A stretch of DNA of 64,000 nt from Sacculina carcini (lineage: Eukaryota > Arthropoda > Thecostraca > Sacculinidae), in the NCBI GenBank assembly GCA_916048095.2, contig OU696584.1, positions 2,120,317-2,184,316 of the forward strand, written 5' to 3'. Positions 1 through 11,052 of this stretch are shown in pieces. The notes below the pieces were generated by a model. That model was not told the origin of the DNA, did not search any database, and was given only the letters and a program-made list of their open reading frames with translations. Numbering within the stretch: the stretch's first letter is position 1; each line of letters starts with the position of its first letter. The position numbers and the translations under genes are program-made.

Positions 1-141
1 GAGAGCGTCTGGCTCACTAGTGTTGCACTCCTCACTGCTCGACGGGCGTATCACCGTCAGAACTTTTGCACGGGAGGGTGATGCGGCTGAATTTGCCAGT
101 GTACCGCTGAGTACAACGGATGGTTTTCCACACGTAAGCCG

Positions 142-303
142 ATGTTTCAGATTGGTGAATTTGTGTACGTTCGTCGGACCGGCAAGGTGGCCAAGGATCA
201 GGCAAGATTCCGCGGGCCTCTGACTGTAGTCGCACGTCGAGGGCCAGCATCATTTGCGCTCTCAGACGGCTCAACACGTGACGTGGCGCATCTGGCTCCG
301 TGA
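142..303 (+). pseudogene. Gypsy-type integrase C-terminal fragment
   Basis: A 53-codon open stretch ending at TGA 301-303 reads like the C-terminal module of a Ty3/Gypsy retrotransposon integrase: a QIGEFVYVRR start, a central RFRGPLTVV, then ASFALSDG and a final DVAHLAP. This is the barrel-like GPY/F module that follows the DDE core. Upstream, frame 1 (1-80) has a short matching-style stretch ending in TGA, and the DDE core is absent, so this is a decayed remnant. Family assignment rests on the motif pattern only. Confidence 0.5.
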
Positions 304-723
304 TCTCGTGATCATCAGTCGACCGTCGCAGACGAGGACGAAGACTTGAAGACGAGGCTGGACTTTCCGCCGTGGTCACTTCAAGTAAGCAACACGCCTA
401 CTGCCGCCACGCCTCACGAATACTGCATCGATCACAACAGCGAGCCGCAGGACGTTCCTGTCTTGCAGCGAGATCGACCGACGGACGACGACAGCGTTGG
501 CGTTCAGTCGGATGCTATAGACGAGGAGTTGCTACCTCGGCTAGCAAATCATCGACTACGGGATCTGTCGCCGTCTCGTGCGGACAGAAGACACTGGCGA
601 CTGCTCGTTATGATTGTTGATGCGGCCGATAGAGGGTGCTGTCGATACAGTATACTGCCTATAGAGGGCGCTGTTTCCGCAGGTTCTCGATAGTGGCCTA
701 TGTCTGTGTTTATGGTGTGCGTA
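304..723. other. No gene recognised; probable Gypsy 3' remnant
   Basis: Only short overlapping open frames with no recognisable motif. Two near copies of a short phrase (GATAGAGGGTGCTGTC at about 629 and CTATAGAGGGCGCTGTT at about 660) resemble the CTATA-GCGCC phrases of the Polinton terminal repeats. The stretch lies between the integrase remnant and the worn Polinton end. Confidence 0.3.
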
Positions 724-1410
724 TTAGGCCGGCATACTATGTGACATTTGCACAGGGTGAATGAAGGGAGGGGCAAGGAGGGTGGGATTTTTTGATACAC
801 TTAAGCTTCTCGGGCCACCGGTGGCGCCCTCTATAGCTATGTCTACCGTCGCCAGCGCCATCTATGGCAAACATCATTCCTATGATCTAATGGCCAGCGC
901 CATGTATGGGCCGTTTACGTCCTCTATGGCCGCGATCACAAACGGCGTGCAAACTCGTCCAGCGTAGCGCAAATTATGTCCTCTATGATGAGTCTGTTAT
1001 AGAGTGTAATTATATACGTATGCATATGTGGATAATGTAAGAACTTACCTGAAGCGGATTTGAACTGAGGTCCTTGTGGGTCCGTGTAGAGTGGTTCAGC
1101 CATTGTAGAGGTATTTTAGTGGTGTTTATTACTGGTATGTACTGTGCTCAAACAAGACCAGTGTTGAACGTATCAGAATATTAAGTATTAATTTGATTAA
1201 AACTAAGTGTGTTAATGGCCACCTGCATACGATCGGAAACACGCACATACACGACCATGTACTAAATTATAGGCGATGTTTCCTCTATCCGCCACTGTGC
1301 ACCTGTATACGCCCCTGCGCACATGCCTCAGCAACTGTAAACTTGTGCAACTGCATACGGTCGGGAATACGCACATACACGACCATGTACTAATTTCAAG
1401 GCGTTGTTTC
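724..1410 (+). mobile_element. Worn Polinton terminal repeat (fourth copy)
   Basis: The order of signals matches the TIRs at 6627 and 9733. A TAGGCCGGCATACTATGTGACATTTGCA start (about 727) compares with AGTAGTAGGCCGCGACACTTTGTGACATTTGCA in element A. Then come a G-rich run, GGTGGCGCCCTCTATA (about 820), several GCGCCATCTATGG phrases, and a degraded tRNA-like block at 1040-1110. No Polinton genes follow; LINE sequence is met by about 1496. I infer an old, truncated Polinton end more diverged than A or B. Confidence 0.55.
1222..1398. repeat. Two direct copies of a 46-bp sequence
   Basis: A phrase containing CTGCATACGATCGGAAACAC and GCACATACACGACCATGTAC occurs at 1222-1268 and again, slightly changed, at 1353-1398 (period about 131 bp). 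It lies at the inner end of the worn Polinton repeat. The overlapping small open frames follow from the repetition and are not genes. Confidence 0.6.
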
Positions 1411-1542
1411 ATTTACGGAACCACAAGACATTGTTGGTGCAATTGCATCCATGGTGCAATTGCATCCAGCGACTATCGACGCTGTGGTAAATCACGGAGT
1501 GGACCCTGAAGGATCTGAAGCAAACTGCGGTTTGTGGCCTCT

Positions 1543-2230
1543 TGTAACGGTAGTGATAATAATAATAATATGTTGTTATGTTGATCTTCGTTTGGCTGAT
1601 CGTGAAGTCTTGATAGTTCCTCTTGATGTTGTGTTCCGCGATAACAAATAATGATCACCCAGTCGAAGTTGAATTGTATATTCTCAGCAATCAGTCAATC
1701 TACGTTAAAGTTATTCTTAAATCTAATGAATTAATTACGGCTTGCCTGAGTGAGTGGTGAGTCCTACCTCGCACGTCGACAGTCCAACCAAAACTAACTG
1801 ACCCACCAACAAGCACAGCCAAAGTACCCCTTTCTTCTCATTAAACCCCGGGTTATATACCTACGAACACACGTCGTTGGCACCATATTTCGCAAGCAAT
1901 TGCCAGCTGGCCAAACTGCTCGAACTACACAACCGGGACACAAGCTATTTCTAAACGCGATTTGACAGTACACAGGCGTGTTGCCTCGAGATGATCAGCC
2001 AAGTCAAACGTACAAAAAAAGGGTCATTAATTACTGTCACACATACTCCGCTTAGAGCCAAACATACCAGGCACCGTGTATACTGGCGTCGCTCTAACAC
2101 ATAAATTTGCCTAACGACAGCTGCACAAGCAAGCTGCGAAAGAACGAGAACGTAAACTGAGAAAGAGAGAGAGAAAGAAAACTGAGTAAACTGACAGATA
2201 GAAAACTGGTCTGATTATAACTTTGTTATA
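1543..2230 (-). repeat. Left LTR (688 bp)
   Basis: Direct copy of 5303-5990. It differs mainly in the early tract (TAGTGATAATAATAATAATA here, a GATGATGATGATAA run there). It is flanked on the outside by CCTCT. Confidence 0.9.
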
Positions 2231-3071
2231 TCACAGCTGCGAGGTCTTTTAAACGAATGTGAACACTAGACACAATCACGGCCATCAAAGCCAACGGCTC
2301 TACTGAATCGTGATAGTTGCAATTATAGCAAACTGCCAGTCATTATTTGCAGAGTTTCCACTTCAGGGTAGGACTGAGGCATAATTCTGATCAGTGATTA
2401 TACAGCGCCATTTCTCACCATACACACATACTCCATGAGTAAGTGCATACAGCATTGTGCGTCTGTAATAATCAACTGTCACATCGAGTCGACAGGGCCG
2501 TACATAAAACACAGGAACATCCTGTGTCACCAGTCAATTGCTGTTGATTTCTGGCACATTAACTGTCTTTTGTCGATGTTTGCCTCATCCCAATAGTTTT
2601 GTGGTATTCCGGCAGCATCAATAACTGACAGCTCCAGCGTTCAGTATAAGCCCAAAATACTCGACAGCTTGATTACAAGTGAGGTTTTTAAAATTATTCA
2701 GACCAGTAATCTTTACATTTTCATTAAAAATTATTAGCTATAACCCTAACTAGTCATTACAACCCCTTTCACCTAAATACTCAAGTGTGTATATCAAAGT
2801 AATTAAACACAATTATACAACGAAACAAAATTCTAGCGCATGTCAAAAATAGCGCATGTCTATGTCTATCGCATACATTAATCGCAACTAACACAGTAAC
2901 TTAAAATCTAGAACAAGAATATATATCTCACAAATCTACAAGAGAAACTAACTTAGTTCTAATTAACACACGGTTATGGACACAAGGTTACGATTACCTG
3001 GCTATAAGATTAACACAATTAATTCTAACTAGCTCAACACATTATACATATAAAATGGGCGATATATCGTG

Positions 3072-3294
3072 TTAATAAAACCATTTGTCGCCGACCACGA
3101 ACGCGTCCACGGCTCGATCCAAGCAGGTGGTGTTGATCTTGAACCACATCAGGCAGAGGTCGTATACCGGCGGGGTATACTGTGTCGACTCGTAGTCCAC
3201 GCGCTGCTCCACCAGTCATTCAGCTGCTGTCGTCGTTTTGCGCAAACACCTGCAGCACTTCGTTGTGAATGTCGTAGATCCGACCGTCTTCCAT
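3072..3294 (-). pseudogene. Unrecognised coding-like relic inside the LTR element
   Basis: On the minus strand an ATG at 3294 opens 24 codons (start MEDGRIYDIHNEVLQVF) to a stop at 3220-3222. An overlapping frame continues for about 47 codons with balanced, protein-like composition (LVEQRVDYESTQY ... VVGDKWFY) to TAA 3072-3074. GC content is higher than the surroundings. It could be the end of a retroelement or captured gene with one frameshift. No family is recognised. Confidence 0.25.
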
Positions 3295-5280
3295 GGTTAC
3301 TCGTCCCCATCTTTATCGCAGTTGTCTTTCAGGCTGATAGGTGAACCGCTGGAGTTGTCTCGGCTCGTGTTGATGATGATTTCGGCATTGACTTATCTCA
3401 GTCCGCTAATTGTTTTCGTTGTCGTAGTTAGTAGACTGTCAGTTCAGCACACGGTTGATCAGGGGTTCCAGCACACTGTTGACTCAATCTCGCCTCTTCA
3501 GACCGAAAAACGGACAATTCTCGCCAGTGACTCATTGTTCTGTGTCGGTGTGGTAGCAGGATTGAGACAGGGAATTGAATGAAAAACGCATGCAATGTCC
3601 ACTTGGAAATACGAAACTAATTTACCACGGGGTAGGAAAACTGGGCCGCATTCATAAGAGAAAATATAGACAATTAATAGGAAACAATTAATAGGAGCAA
3701 TATCCAGAGCCGTTTTATTTTTATCATTATGAAATATTATTGTATTTATAATTAAACCCAATTTCACTTTATTATCAAGTTGTCATATATTTATCTAGTT
3801 TTAAGAATATATTTCTCACACCTACAGATTAATGTTGTTTCGTCTGTTGTAATTTTTAGTGCACTTACATACTTCTGCGTATATTCTCCATGATAATTAC
3901 AATCTACTCTATTGGTTGTTAATTGATGTCATAGCATACTTCTGTGTATGCTTCCAGTTTCAACTAACCGACTTAGTCAACAAAGTAATTGCTTCAATTA
4001 CTCCGCATGTTTATTTAGTAGCATGTTAAATGCTTTCAACTAAATGTCTTATGTATTTTCACCGTTAGACGGTTGACACAAGCCTCTTCTCTTTTGACAC
4101 CATGTGTGCCTCGTACATTATTTTGTTGCTCAATATTAAGCGCATTCATATATCCATCAGTGAAGTCCATCAGACAGTATCAGTCATCAGTAATCCATCA
4201 GTATGGAACTTTCCTCGATATCCGTTTCGTATTATATATTATCTCTATATATTATTTCGTATTATATATTATATTATATATTATTATATATTATTATATA
4301 TTATTATATATTATATATTATTATCTCATTTTCTGGTATGAGATACACAGTGTCTACACCAACATCTACTTAACCTAGTCATTTAGTCATATATTCATCA
4401 GTCATTTAGTTATTTAGTCATCTGCGGCGTATCATGCCCTGACGTTCCAATGCATCTTATATGCGTTGCTATACATACCTTAAATGTATGTTCTCAAATA
4501 TCTGTCACATTTGACAGATAGTTTTACATTTCATTTCAAATATTTTAACATCTCGTCCTGATTAAAAAGTATTTGTCAGTGATTGTCTTCTCATATTTCT
4601 CAGTCGTATATAGTACATGTTTTGACATTATAATAAAAATATCAAAGTCCAATTGTACACCATAATAATTATACAAATAATTAAACAGATCCCAGCCTAA
4701 TATCCAACTGTCCTTCAATTTCGTGTCCTCTAATAGAATACTTAGTGTCAAAATTCACAAAAGACACCGATCATTTAATAAGTGCAATATTGTTTAATCT
4801 TTTCCCCTTTATACTAGTCAAACGCATCCTACAAGACATGCAACTTAGTTTCTTCACGCAATATTTCGATATTATTCATACATCACACCCAGCATCTACT
4901 AAAATATTGATTGGAGGTCCTCCTATATTTACATAACATATTGATTTCTAACATTAGCTTCAAAATTAGTTCTGGGTTTTGCTTTCTGAAACACATACTG
5001 ACCTTATTCAATAGTGGTTTTCGTAAATTTTTTCATTCTTGTTTCTTACGGAATTTTCTTATCTATATTTGCTTTGGTTGTACCATTAACTATAATACCT
5101 ATGGTTAAAATACATACTTTATCCATATATTTTTATATATTTCCTAATTTTATTCTGAGTAAGGCTCTGGATTCTGACACGGCTTAAGGAAAATTGAGAT
5201 AACACTCACCTCACAGTTCATTGAGCCACCGGTGGAAGTGACCGAGTTTCGACTATGCCGAGAAGATAACCACAATTAAA

Positions 5281-5300
5281 GATCCTGAGTCATGGCACCA
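5281..5300 (-). other. Candidate primer-binding site
   Basis: On the minus strand, 2 bp inside the LTR that ends at 5303, the sequence reads TGGTGCCATGACTC and onward. TGG pairs with the CCA end of a tRNA, as expected for a retroelement primer site. The matching tRNA has not been identified. The polypurine side (near 2231) is weak. Confidence 0.4.
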
Positions 5301-5302
5301 AA

Positions 5303-5990
5303 TGTAACGATGATGATGATGATAATAATATGTTGTTATGTTGATCTTCGTTTGGCTGATCGTGAAGTCTTGATAGTTCCTCTTGATGTTGTGTTCCGCG
5401 ATAACAAATAATGATCACCCAGTCGAAGTTGAATTGTATATTCTCAGCAATCAGTCAATCTACGTTAAAGTTATTCTTAAATCTAATGAATTAATTACGG
5501 CTTGCCTGAGTGAGTGGTGAGTCCTACCTCGCACGTCGACAGTCCAACCAAAACTAACTGACCCACCAACAAGCACAGCCAAAGTACCCCTTTCTTCTCA
5601 TTAAACCCCGGGTTATATACCTACGAACACACGTCGTTGGCACCATATTTCGCAAGCAATTGCCAGCTGGCCAAACTGCTCGAACTACACAACCGGGACA
5701 CAAGCTATTTCTAAACGCGATTTGACAGTACACAGGCGTGTTGCCTCGAGATGATCAGCCAAGTCAAACGTACAAAAAAAGGGTCATTAATTACTGTCAC
5801 ACATACTCCGCTTAGAGCCAAACATACCAGGCACCGTGTATACTGGCGTCGCTCTAACACATAAATTTGCCTAACGACAGCTGCACAAGCAAGCTGCGAA
5901 AGAACGAGAACGTAAACTGAGAAAGAGAGAGAGAAAGAAAACTGAGTAAACTGACAGATAGAAAACTGGTCTGATTATAACTTTGTTATA
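5303..5990 (-). repeat. Right LTR (688 bp)
   Basis: Same length as the left LTR and nearly identical to it, followed immediately by CCTCT (5991-5995). Confidence 0.9.
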
Positions 5991-5995
5991 CCTCT

Positions 5996-6213
5996 GCGCT
6001 GGTCCCCACATGACTTCCGCATTTCCAGACACAACAAAGGTGAGGTGCATTAACTGCTCCAATCATGGACGCCCAGCTGATCATCCGGCATTTTCACCAA
6101 AATGTCCGTCGCTTTTGGCCGTACAAAACTCCATTCGTGAACGCACTCTTTCTGCGCCTCTTTCTCACTCTCCAACTCATTCCCTTGCTGCAATATCGGC
6201 GGTGTCTGCTTGA
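5996..6213 (+). pseudogene. LINE ORF1 fragment with zinc knuckle
   Basis: The frame reads KVRCINCSNHGRPADH followed by a Cys 5 residues later, a CCHC-type nucleic-acid-binding knuckle of the kind found near the end of ORF1 (gag-like) proteins of Jockey/CR1 LINEs. It is followed by a Ser/Pro-rich tail to a stop at 6213. The N-terminal part lies left of the LTR insertion (in frame at 1496-1542, stop further upstream), so the gene is split and decayed. Confidence 0.55.
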
Positions 6214-6319
6214 CTACCATAGTCACATTGTCTCTCCTCCACTGCCACCTCTCTTTATCAGAATTCGTTCTCTAGGTCTCCTTCGCTCACGTTTGCTTTT
6301 TTTAAATATCAGGTATTGC

Positions 6320-6626
6320 CGTTATAAAGCTCACTATTATCCCATCTATGTTCATCACACAATATTGATATACTTTGCCTAACAGAAACTTGGCTTTTTG
6401 ATACCGACATCTCTTCTTTTGTTGCTCATATACCTAGTAGTTTTGCTTTTCTTCACATGTCTCGTTCAAGTCTCATCTGCTTCCGTGGCGGTGGTGTTGG
6501 CTGTATCTATGCGAAATCACTGTCCCTCTTGCTAATTCCTGACCTTAAATCTGCTTATTCTTCTTTTGAATTCATTGCCCTTGCATTGTCCGTACCTTAT
6601 CTTCCTAAATTCTGCATAATTGCTGT
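6320..6626 (+). pseudogene. LINE endonuclease N-terminal fragment
   Basis: One frame reads ...SSHNIDILCLTETWLFDTD..., with the catalytic Glu context LTETW of the apurinic-endonuclease-like domain of CR1/Jockey LINEs, then a GGGVGCIY phrase typical of the next strand. The frame is cut at 6626, where the Polinton terminus begins. The rest of the endonuclease and the reverse transcriptase are missing. The fragment supports a host-LINE-first, Polinton-second order. Confidence 0.6.
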
Positions 6627-6899
6627 AGTAGTAGGCTGCTACACTTTGTGACATTTGCAGGGAGTGGGGGGAGGGGGTTTTTGCACGGTTTAGCCCCGCT
6701 TCCTTATGACGTCATTTTTGCACACTCAGGTGGCGCCCTCTATACCTGACCAGTAGCGCCGCCTATACCTGACCTGACCGGAAGTGGTGCCATCTATGGT
6801 GAGCGTTGGTATCTGTGAACGCAGCAGCGACGTCTATACATATTTGAATCAATTTATTTATTAATTCATTTATTCATATATTTATTTATTTTATTTATT

Positions 6900-7754
6900 T
6901 GTAACAATGTATATATTTCATGCGGTGTTGTATATAACTTGTATTCTTATATCTTTATTTAGTAATCGTTGATTGTTTTGTGCATTGTGTATTGTATGTT
7001 GTGCATTGAAAGTGACATAGGATTGAAGTTAGGACAGGAAGTGAAGCGTAAACACATGCATCACCGTCAACACAGTAGGTTAGAATACAGAACACAGCAT
7101 TGGTTGCACACACGTAGACACACACACATACACTGTAAGACATTAAGAGAAAACCAGAAAAGCACGGGCACACGCATATATCACTCACACCAGTGTGTAA
7201 GACTATGTGCGTGTTGCATTGTGGTGACCTTGCGGACCGTAAATAATGAGGTCGTGCACAAATAGGAGATAGAGAATTAAGTAGGCGGCGCTAGCTAGCA
7301 CTATATAAGTACAGTGTTTTCACCATTCGGGATGGAGATAGGAATAGAAGAGCAGCGGCAGTAGAGATATGGAGTAGATAAGAGAGACAATAGATAAGTT
7401 GGCAGCAGTTTAGTAGAGCAGTTCAGTAGAGAAGTTCAGTACAGAAGTGGAGAGGATCAGAGGGAGAATGGAACGAAACAGAGTATAGCAACACCAGAGG
7501 AGAGAACAAGAGAACAGATAGGAAGACAGACAGGAGAGACAGACTAGCAGATACAGGCAGAACAGATAGGATAGAACATTGAACATAACGTTAGGACCGA
7601 TAGAGTTAAGAACTGCAACCTTCAATATCACGACGAAATACATTGTTTCAACAAAACAACTGTTTGGAATCGGACATCAAGCGTTATCGCGGCGCACAAC
7701 GTTAAGAGGCCTGCTCCACTAGAATTGTGACGACTGATAAACAACAATGTTACA
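6900..7754 (+). mobile_element. Solo LTR in Polinton B TIR
   Basis: The block starts TGTAACAATGT and ends ACAATGTTACA, the TGTAAC...GTTACA ends of an LTR, with TTATT on both sides (6895-6899 and 7755-7759). It interrupts the AT-rich TIR tract. A TATA-like CTATATAAGTACAG lies at 7301-7314, followed by a purine-rich leader. No interior or second LTR is present, so I read it as a solo LTR left by recombination. The 5-bp duplication lies in low-complexity DNA and is weaker evidence than usual. Confidence 0.6.
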
Positions 7755-9172
7755 TTATTTTATTTATTTTATTTATTTTATTTATTTTATTTATTTTATT
7801 TATTTTATTTATTTTATTTATTTTATTTATTTTATTTATTTTATTTATTTTATTTATTTTATTTATTTTATTTATTTTATTTATTTTATTTATTTTATTT
7901 ATTTTATTTATTTTATTTATTTTATTTATTTTATTTATTTTATTTATTTTATTTATTTTATTTATTTTATTTATTTTATTTATTTTATTTATTTTATTTA
8001 TTTTATTTATTTTATTTATTTTATTTATTTTATTTATTTTATTTATTTTATTTATTTTATTTATTTTATTTATTTTATTTATTTTATTTATTTTATTTAT
8101 TTTATTTATTTTATTTATTTTATTTATTTTATTTATTTTATTTATTTTATTTATTTTATTTATTTTATTTATTTTATTTATTTTATTTATTTTATTTATT
8201 TTATTTATTTTATTTATTTTATTTATTTTATTTATTTTATTTATTTTATTTATTTTATTTATTTTATTTATTTTATTTATTTTATTTATTTTATTTATTT
8301 TATTTATTTTATTTATTTTATTTATTTTATTTATTTTATTTATTTTATTTATTTTATTTATTTTATTTATTTTATTTATTTTATTTATTTTATTTATTTT
8401 ATTTATTTTATTTATTTTATTTATTTTATTTATTTTATTTATTTTATTTATTTTATTTATTTTATTTATTTTATTTATTTTATTTATTTTATTTATTTTA
8501 TTTATTTTATTTATTTTATTTATTTTATTTATTTTATTTATTTTATTTATTTTATTTATTTTATTTATTTTATTTATTTTATTTATTTTATTTATTTTAT
8601 TTATTTTATTTATTTTATTTATTTTATTTATTTTATTTATTTTATTTATTTTATTTATTTTATTTATTTTATTTATTTTATTTATTGTATTTATTGTATT
8701 TATTGTATTTATTGTATTTATTGTATTTATTTTATTTATTTTATTTATTTTATTTATTTTATTTATTTTATTTATTTTATTTATTTTATTTATTTTATTT
8801 ATTTTATTTATTTTATTTATTTTATTTATTTTATTTATTGTATTTATTGTATTTATTGTATTTATTGTATTTATTGTATTTATTGTATTTATTTTATTTA
8901 TTTTATTTATTTTATTTATTGTATTTATTTTATTTATTTTATTTATTTTATTTATTTTATTTATTTTATTCATTTTATTTATTTTATTCATTTTATTCAT
9001 TTTATTCATTTTATTTATTTTATTTATTTTATTTATTGTATTTATTGTATTTATTGTATTTATTGTATTTATTGTATTTATTTTATTTATTTTATTTATT
9101 TTATTTATTTTATTTATTTTATTTATTTTATTTATTTTATTTATTTTATTTATTTTATTTATCCTATTTATT
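7755..9172. repeat. 9-bp microsatellite (TTTTATTTA)n
   Basis: About 1.4 kb of a 9-bp unit, mostly perfect up to about 8685. After that, blocks of a TTGTATTTA variant and TTCATTTTA variants alternate with the main unit. Because 9 is a multiple of 3, all frames stay open and give long ILF, IYF and INK tripeptide runs (up to 510 codons). These are not genes. Confidence 0.95.
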
Positions 9173-9218
9173 TCGATTAATTGTGTGTAGTGTGTAGTGT
9201 TGAGTGAAGAAAGTTTTT

Positions 9219-9287
9219 TACCTGGCTGGGATTCCAACCGAGATCCTCGGGGTTCGAGCAGAGTCTTACGCAGTTCGGCCATTGCAG
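9219..9287 (-). other. tRNA-like block, B left TIR
   Basis: Minus-strand copy of the tRNA-like sequence described at 26426-26492. Here the T-loop box carries one change (TTGGAATCCC), which should weaken its resemblance to a Pol III B box. Confidence 0.4.
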
Positions 9288-9344
9288 AGGTTCAAGAGAG
9301 ATGGTTTATATGTGGTATATATAGTGCGCAAGCACGAGTGTACA

Positions 9345-9732
9345 ATTTATTTATAGAATTGTGAGACACTTGTGGCGCACATGATATAATTGTGGCGCAC
9401 GTATTGGGTATATTAATGTTTATTATATTTGGTTATGTTTATTAATTAATTTATAGAATTGTTAGACACTTGTGGCGCACATGATACAATTGTGATGCGC
9501 GTATTGGGCATATTAATGTTTATTATACTTGGTTATGTTAGTTAATTAATTTGTAGAATTGTGAGACACTTGTGACGCACATGATACAATTGTGACGCGT
9601 ATTGGGCATATTAATGTTTATTATATTTGGTTATGTTAATCAATTAATTTATAGAATTGTGAGACAAATGCGGCGCACATGATACAATAGTGGCTCGTAT
9701 TGGGCATATTAATGTTTATTATATTTGGTTAT
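9345..9732. repeat. ~95-bp TIR minisatellite, B
   Basis: About four copies of a unit with TATAGAATTGTGAGACACTTGTGGCGCACATGATACAATTG and TTAATGTTTATTATATTTGGTTATG. Element A inserted inside the last unit. Confidence 0.75.
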
Positions 9733-9814
9733 AGTAGTAGGCCGCGACACTTTGTGACATTTGCACTGAGTGGGGGAAGTGGGGAGGGGGAGGGGGGTTT
9801 TTGCACGCTTTAGG

Positions 9815-9877
9815 CCCCGCCCCCTTATGACGTCACAGGTTTTTGCACGGTTTAGGCTCCGCCCCCTTATGACGTCA
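9815..9877. promoter_or_regulatory. GC-box plus CRE pairs at TIR tip
   Basis: Two tandem copies of a short module: TTTTTGCACG(C/G)TTTAGGC, a GC box (CCCCGCCCCC or CTCCGCCCCC), then TTATGACGTCA with a perfect CRE palindrome TGACGTCA (9828-9835 and 9870-9877). The same module is at 26795-26875 in the right TIR and, once, near 6690 in B. GC boxes bind Sp1-type factors and CREs bind CREB/ATF in animals; use here is inference. Confidence 0.5.
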
Positions 9878-9907
9878 TTTTTGCACAGGTGGCGCCCTCT
9901 ATACTGG

Positions 9908-10022
9908 AAGTGGCGCCGCCTATACCTGACCAGTGGCGCCGCCTATACCTGACCAGTGGCGCCGCCTATACCTGACCAGTGGCGCCGCCTATACCTGACC
10001 AGTGGCGCCGCCTATACCTGAC
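9908..10022. repeat. 23-bp tandem repeat in A left TIR
   Basis: Five copies of GACCAGTGGCGCCGCCTATACCT or close variants. The right TIR holds fewer copies (26690-26770), explaining part of the TIR length difference. Confidence 0.85.
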
Positions 10023-10225
10023 CGGAAGTGGTGCCATCTATGGTGAGCGTCGGTACCTGTGAACGCAGCAGCGACATCTATACATATTTAAATCAATTTA
10101 TTTATTTATTAATTCATTTATTTATTTTATTGATTTACTTAATTTAATTTATTTATTTTATTTAATTCATCTTATTTATTTCGATTATTTGTGTGTAGAG
10201 TGTAGTGTCGAGTGAAGAAAGTTTT

Positions 10226-10296
10226 TTACCTGGCTGGGATTCGAACCGAGGTCCTCGGGGTTCGAGCAGAGTCTTACGCAGTTCGGCCATTGTAGA
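10226..10296 (-). other. tRNA-like block, A left TIR
   Basis: Minus strand reads TGGCCGAACTGCGTAAG (A-box/D-arm-like, 10278-10289) and GGTTCGAATCCC (B-box/T-loop, 10236-10247), 31 bp apart. Acceptor-stem pairing is not seen. See 26426-26492 for discussion. Confidence 0.45.
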
Positions 10297-10345
10297 GGTT
10301 CAAGAGAGATGGTTTAAATGTGGTATATATAGTGCGCAAGCACGA

Positions 10346-11010
10346 GTGTACAATTAAATTAATTTAGAGAATTGTGAGACAAATGCGGCGCACATGATAC
10401 AATTATGGCGCGCATATTAATGTTTATTATATTTGGTTATGCTAATTAATTTATAGAATTGTGAGACACTTTTGGCGCGCATGATAAAATTGTGACGCGC
10501 ATATTAATGTTTATTATATTTGGTTATGTTAATTAATTAATTTATAGAATTGTGAGACAAATGCGGCGCACATGATACAATTATGGCGCGCATATTAATG
10601 TTTATTATAATTGGTTATGCTAATTAATTTATAGAATTGTGAGACACTTGTGGCGCGCATGATACAATAGTGGCGCGCGTATTTGGTATATTAATGTTTA
10701 TTATATTTGGTTATTCTAATTAATTAATTTATAGAATTGTGAGACACTTGTGGCGCACATGATAAAATTGTGACGCGTATTAGGTATATTAATGTTTATT
10801 ATATTTGGTTATGTTAATTAATTAATTTATAGAATTGTGAGACACTTGTGGCGCACATGATACAATTGTGGCGCACGTATTAATGTTTATTATATTTGGT
10901 TATGAGAATTAAATTAATTTATAGATTTGTGAGACACTTGTGGCGCACATGATACATTAGTGGCGCGCGTATTTGGTATATTATATTAGGTTATGTTAAT
11001 TAATTGTGTT
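10346..11010. repeat. ~95-bp TIR minisatellite, A left
   Basis: About seven copies of an AT-rich unit containing TTAATTAATTTATAGAATTG, GTGAGACACTTGTGGCGCACATGATACAATTG and TTAATGTTTATTATATTTGG. Units vary in GCGCAC/GCGCGC content. No coding frame. Confidence 0.85.
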
Positions 11011-11052
11011 AAAACAAGTTGATTTAAAAATATTTATCAAGTGTGTTTAAAC

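Larger units (their letters stand above)
2231..5302. other. LTR element interior: AT-rich, no intact ORF
   Basis: About 3 kb without a convincing gene. It holds a TATATTATTATATA-type low-complexity tract around 4220-4325 and only short spurious frames, apart from one possible gene relic at 3072-3294 on the minus strand. No reverse transcriptase, integrase or protease motif was found in any frame. Confidence 0.6.
1543..5990 (-). mobile_element. LTR retrotransposon, recent, no intact genes
   Basis: Two 688-bp direct repeats (1543-2230 and 5303-5990), identical by eye except for a few bases near the start, bound a 3072-bp interior. Both begin TGTAACG and end GTTATA, and CCTCT flanks both sides (1538-1542 and 5991-5995), a 5-bp target duplication. 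A TGG-starting primer-binding-like site lies 2 bp inside the right LTR on the minus strand, so I infer minus-strand polarity. No gag-pol frame is visible, so it is non-autonomous or gutted. Near-identity of the LTRs implies a recent insertion. A BEL/Pao-like origin is possible but unproven. Confidence 0.85.
1496..6626 (+). mobile_element. CR1/Jockey-like LINE fragment split by an LTR element
   Basis: The same open frame runs into the LTR element at 1538-1542 and resumes after 5995: the codons before the insertion continue into the zinc-knuckle protein after it. The LINE then gives the start of an endonuclease domain and is cut at 6626 by the Polinton B terminus AGTAGTAGG. So the insertion order is LINE first, then both the LTR element and Polinton B. 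No reverse transcriptase remains here. Confidence 0.6.
6627..9732 (+). repeat. Left TIR of Polinton B, outer part
   Basis: Matches the A terminus (AGTAGTAGG, CACTTTGTGACATTTGCA, the GC-box/CRE block, CTATACCTGACC units, GGTGAGCGT..., the tRNA-like block, ~95-bp units) but is enlarged by a solo LTR (6900-7754) and a 9-bp microsatellite (7755-9172). It resumes at 26942 after element A. Confidence 0.75.

Noticed and set aside
7727..9282. Open frames of up to 510 codons on both strands
   Set aside because: Pure translation of a 9-bp microsatellite (ILF, IYF or INK repeats).
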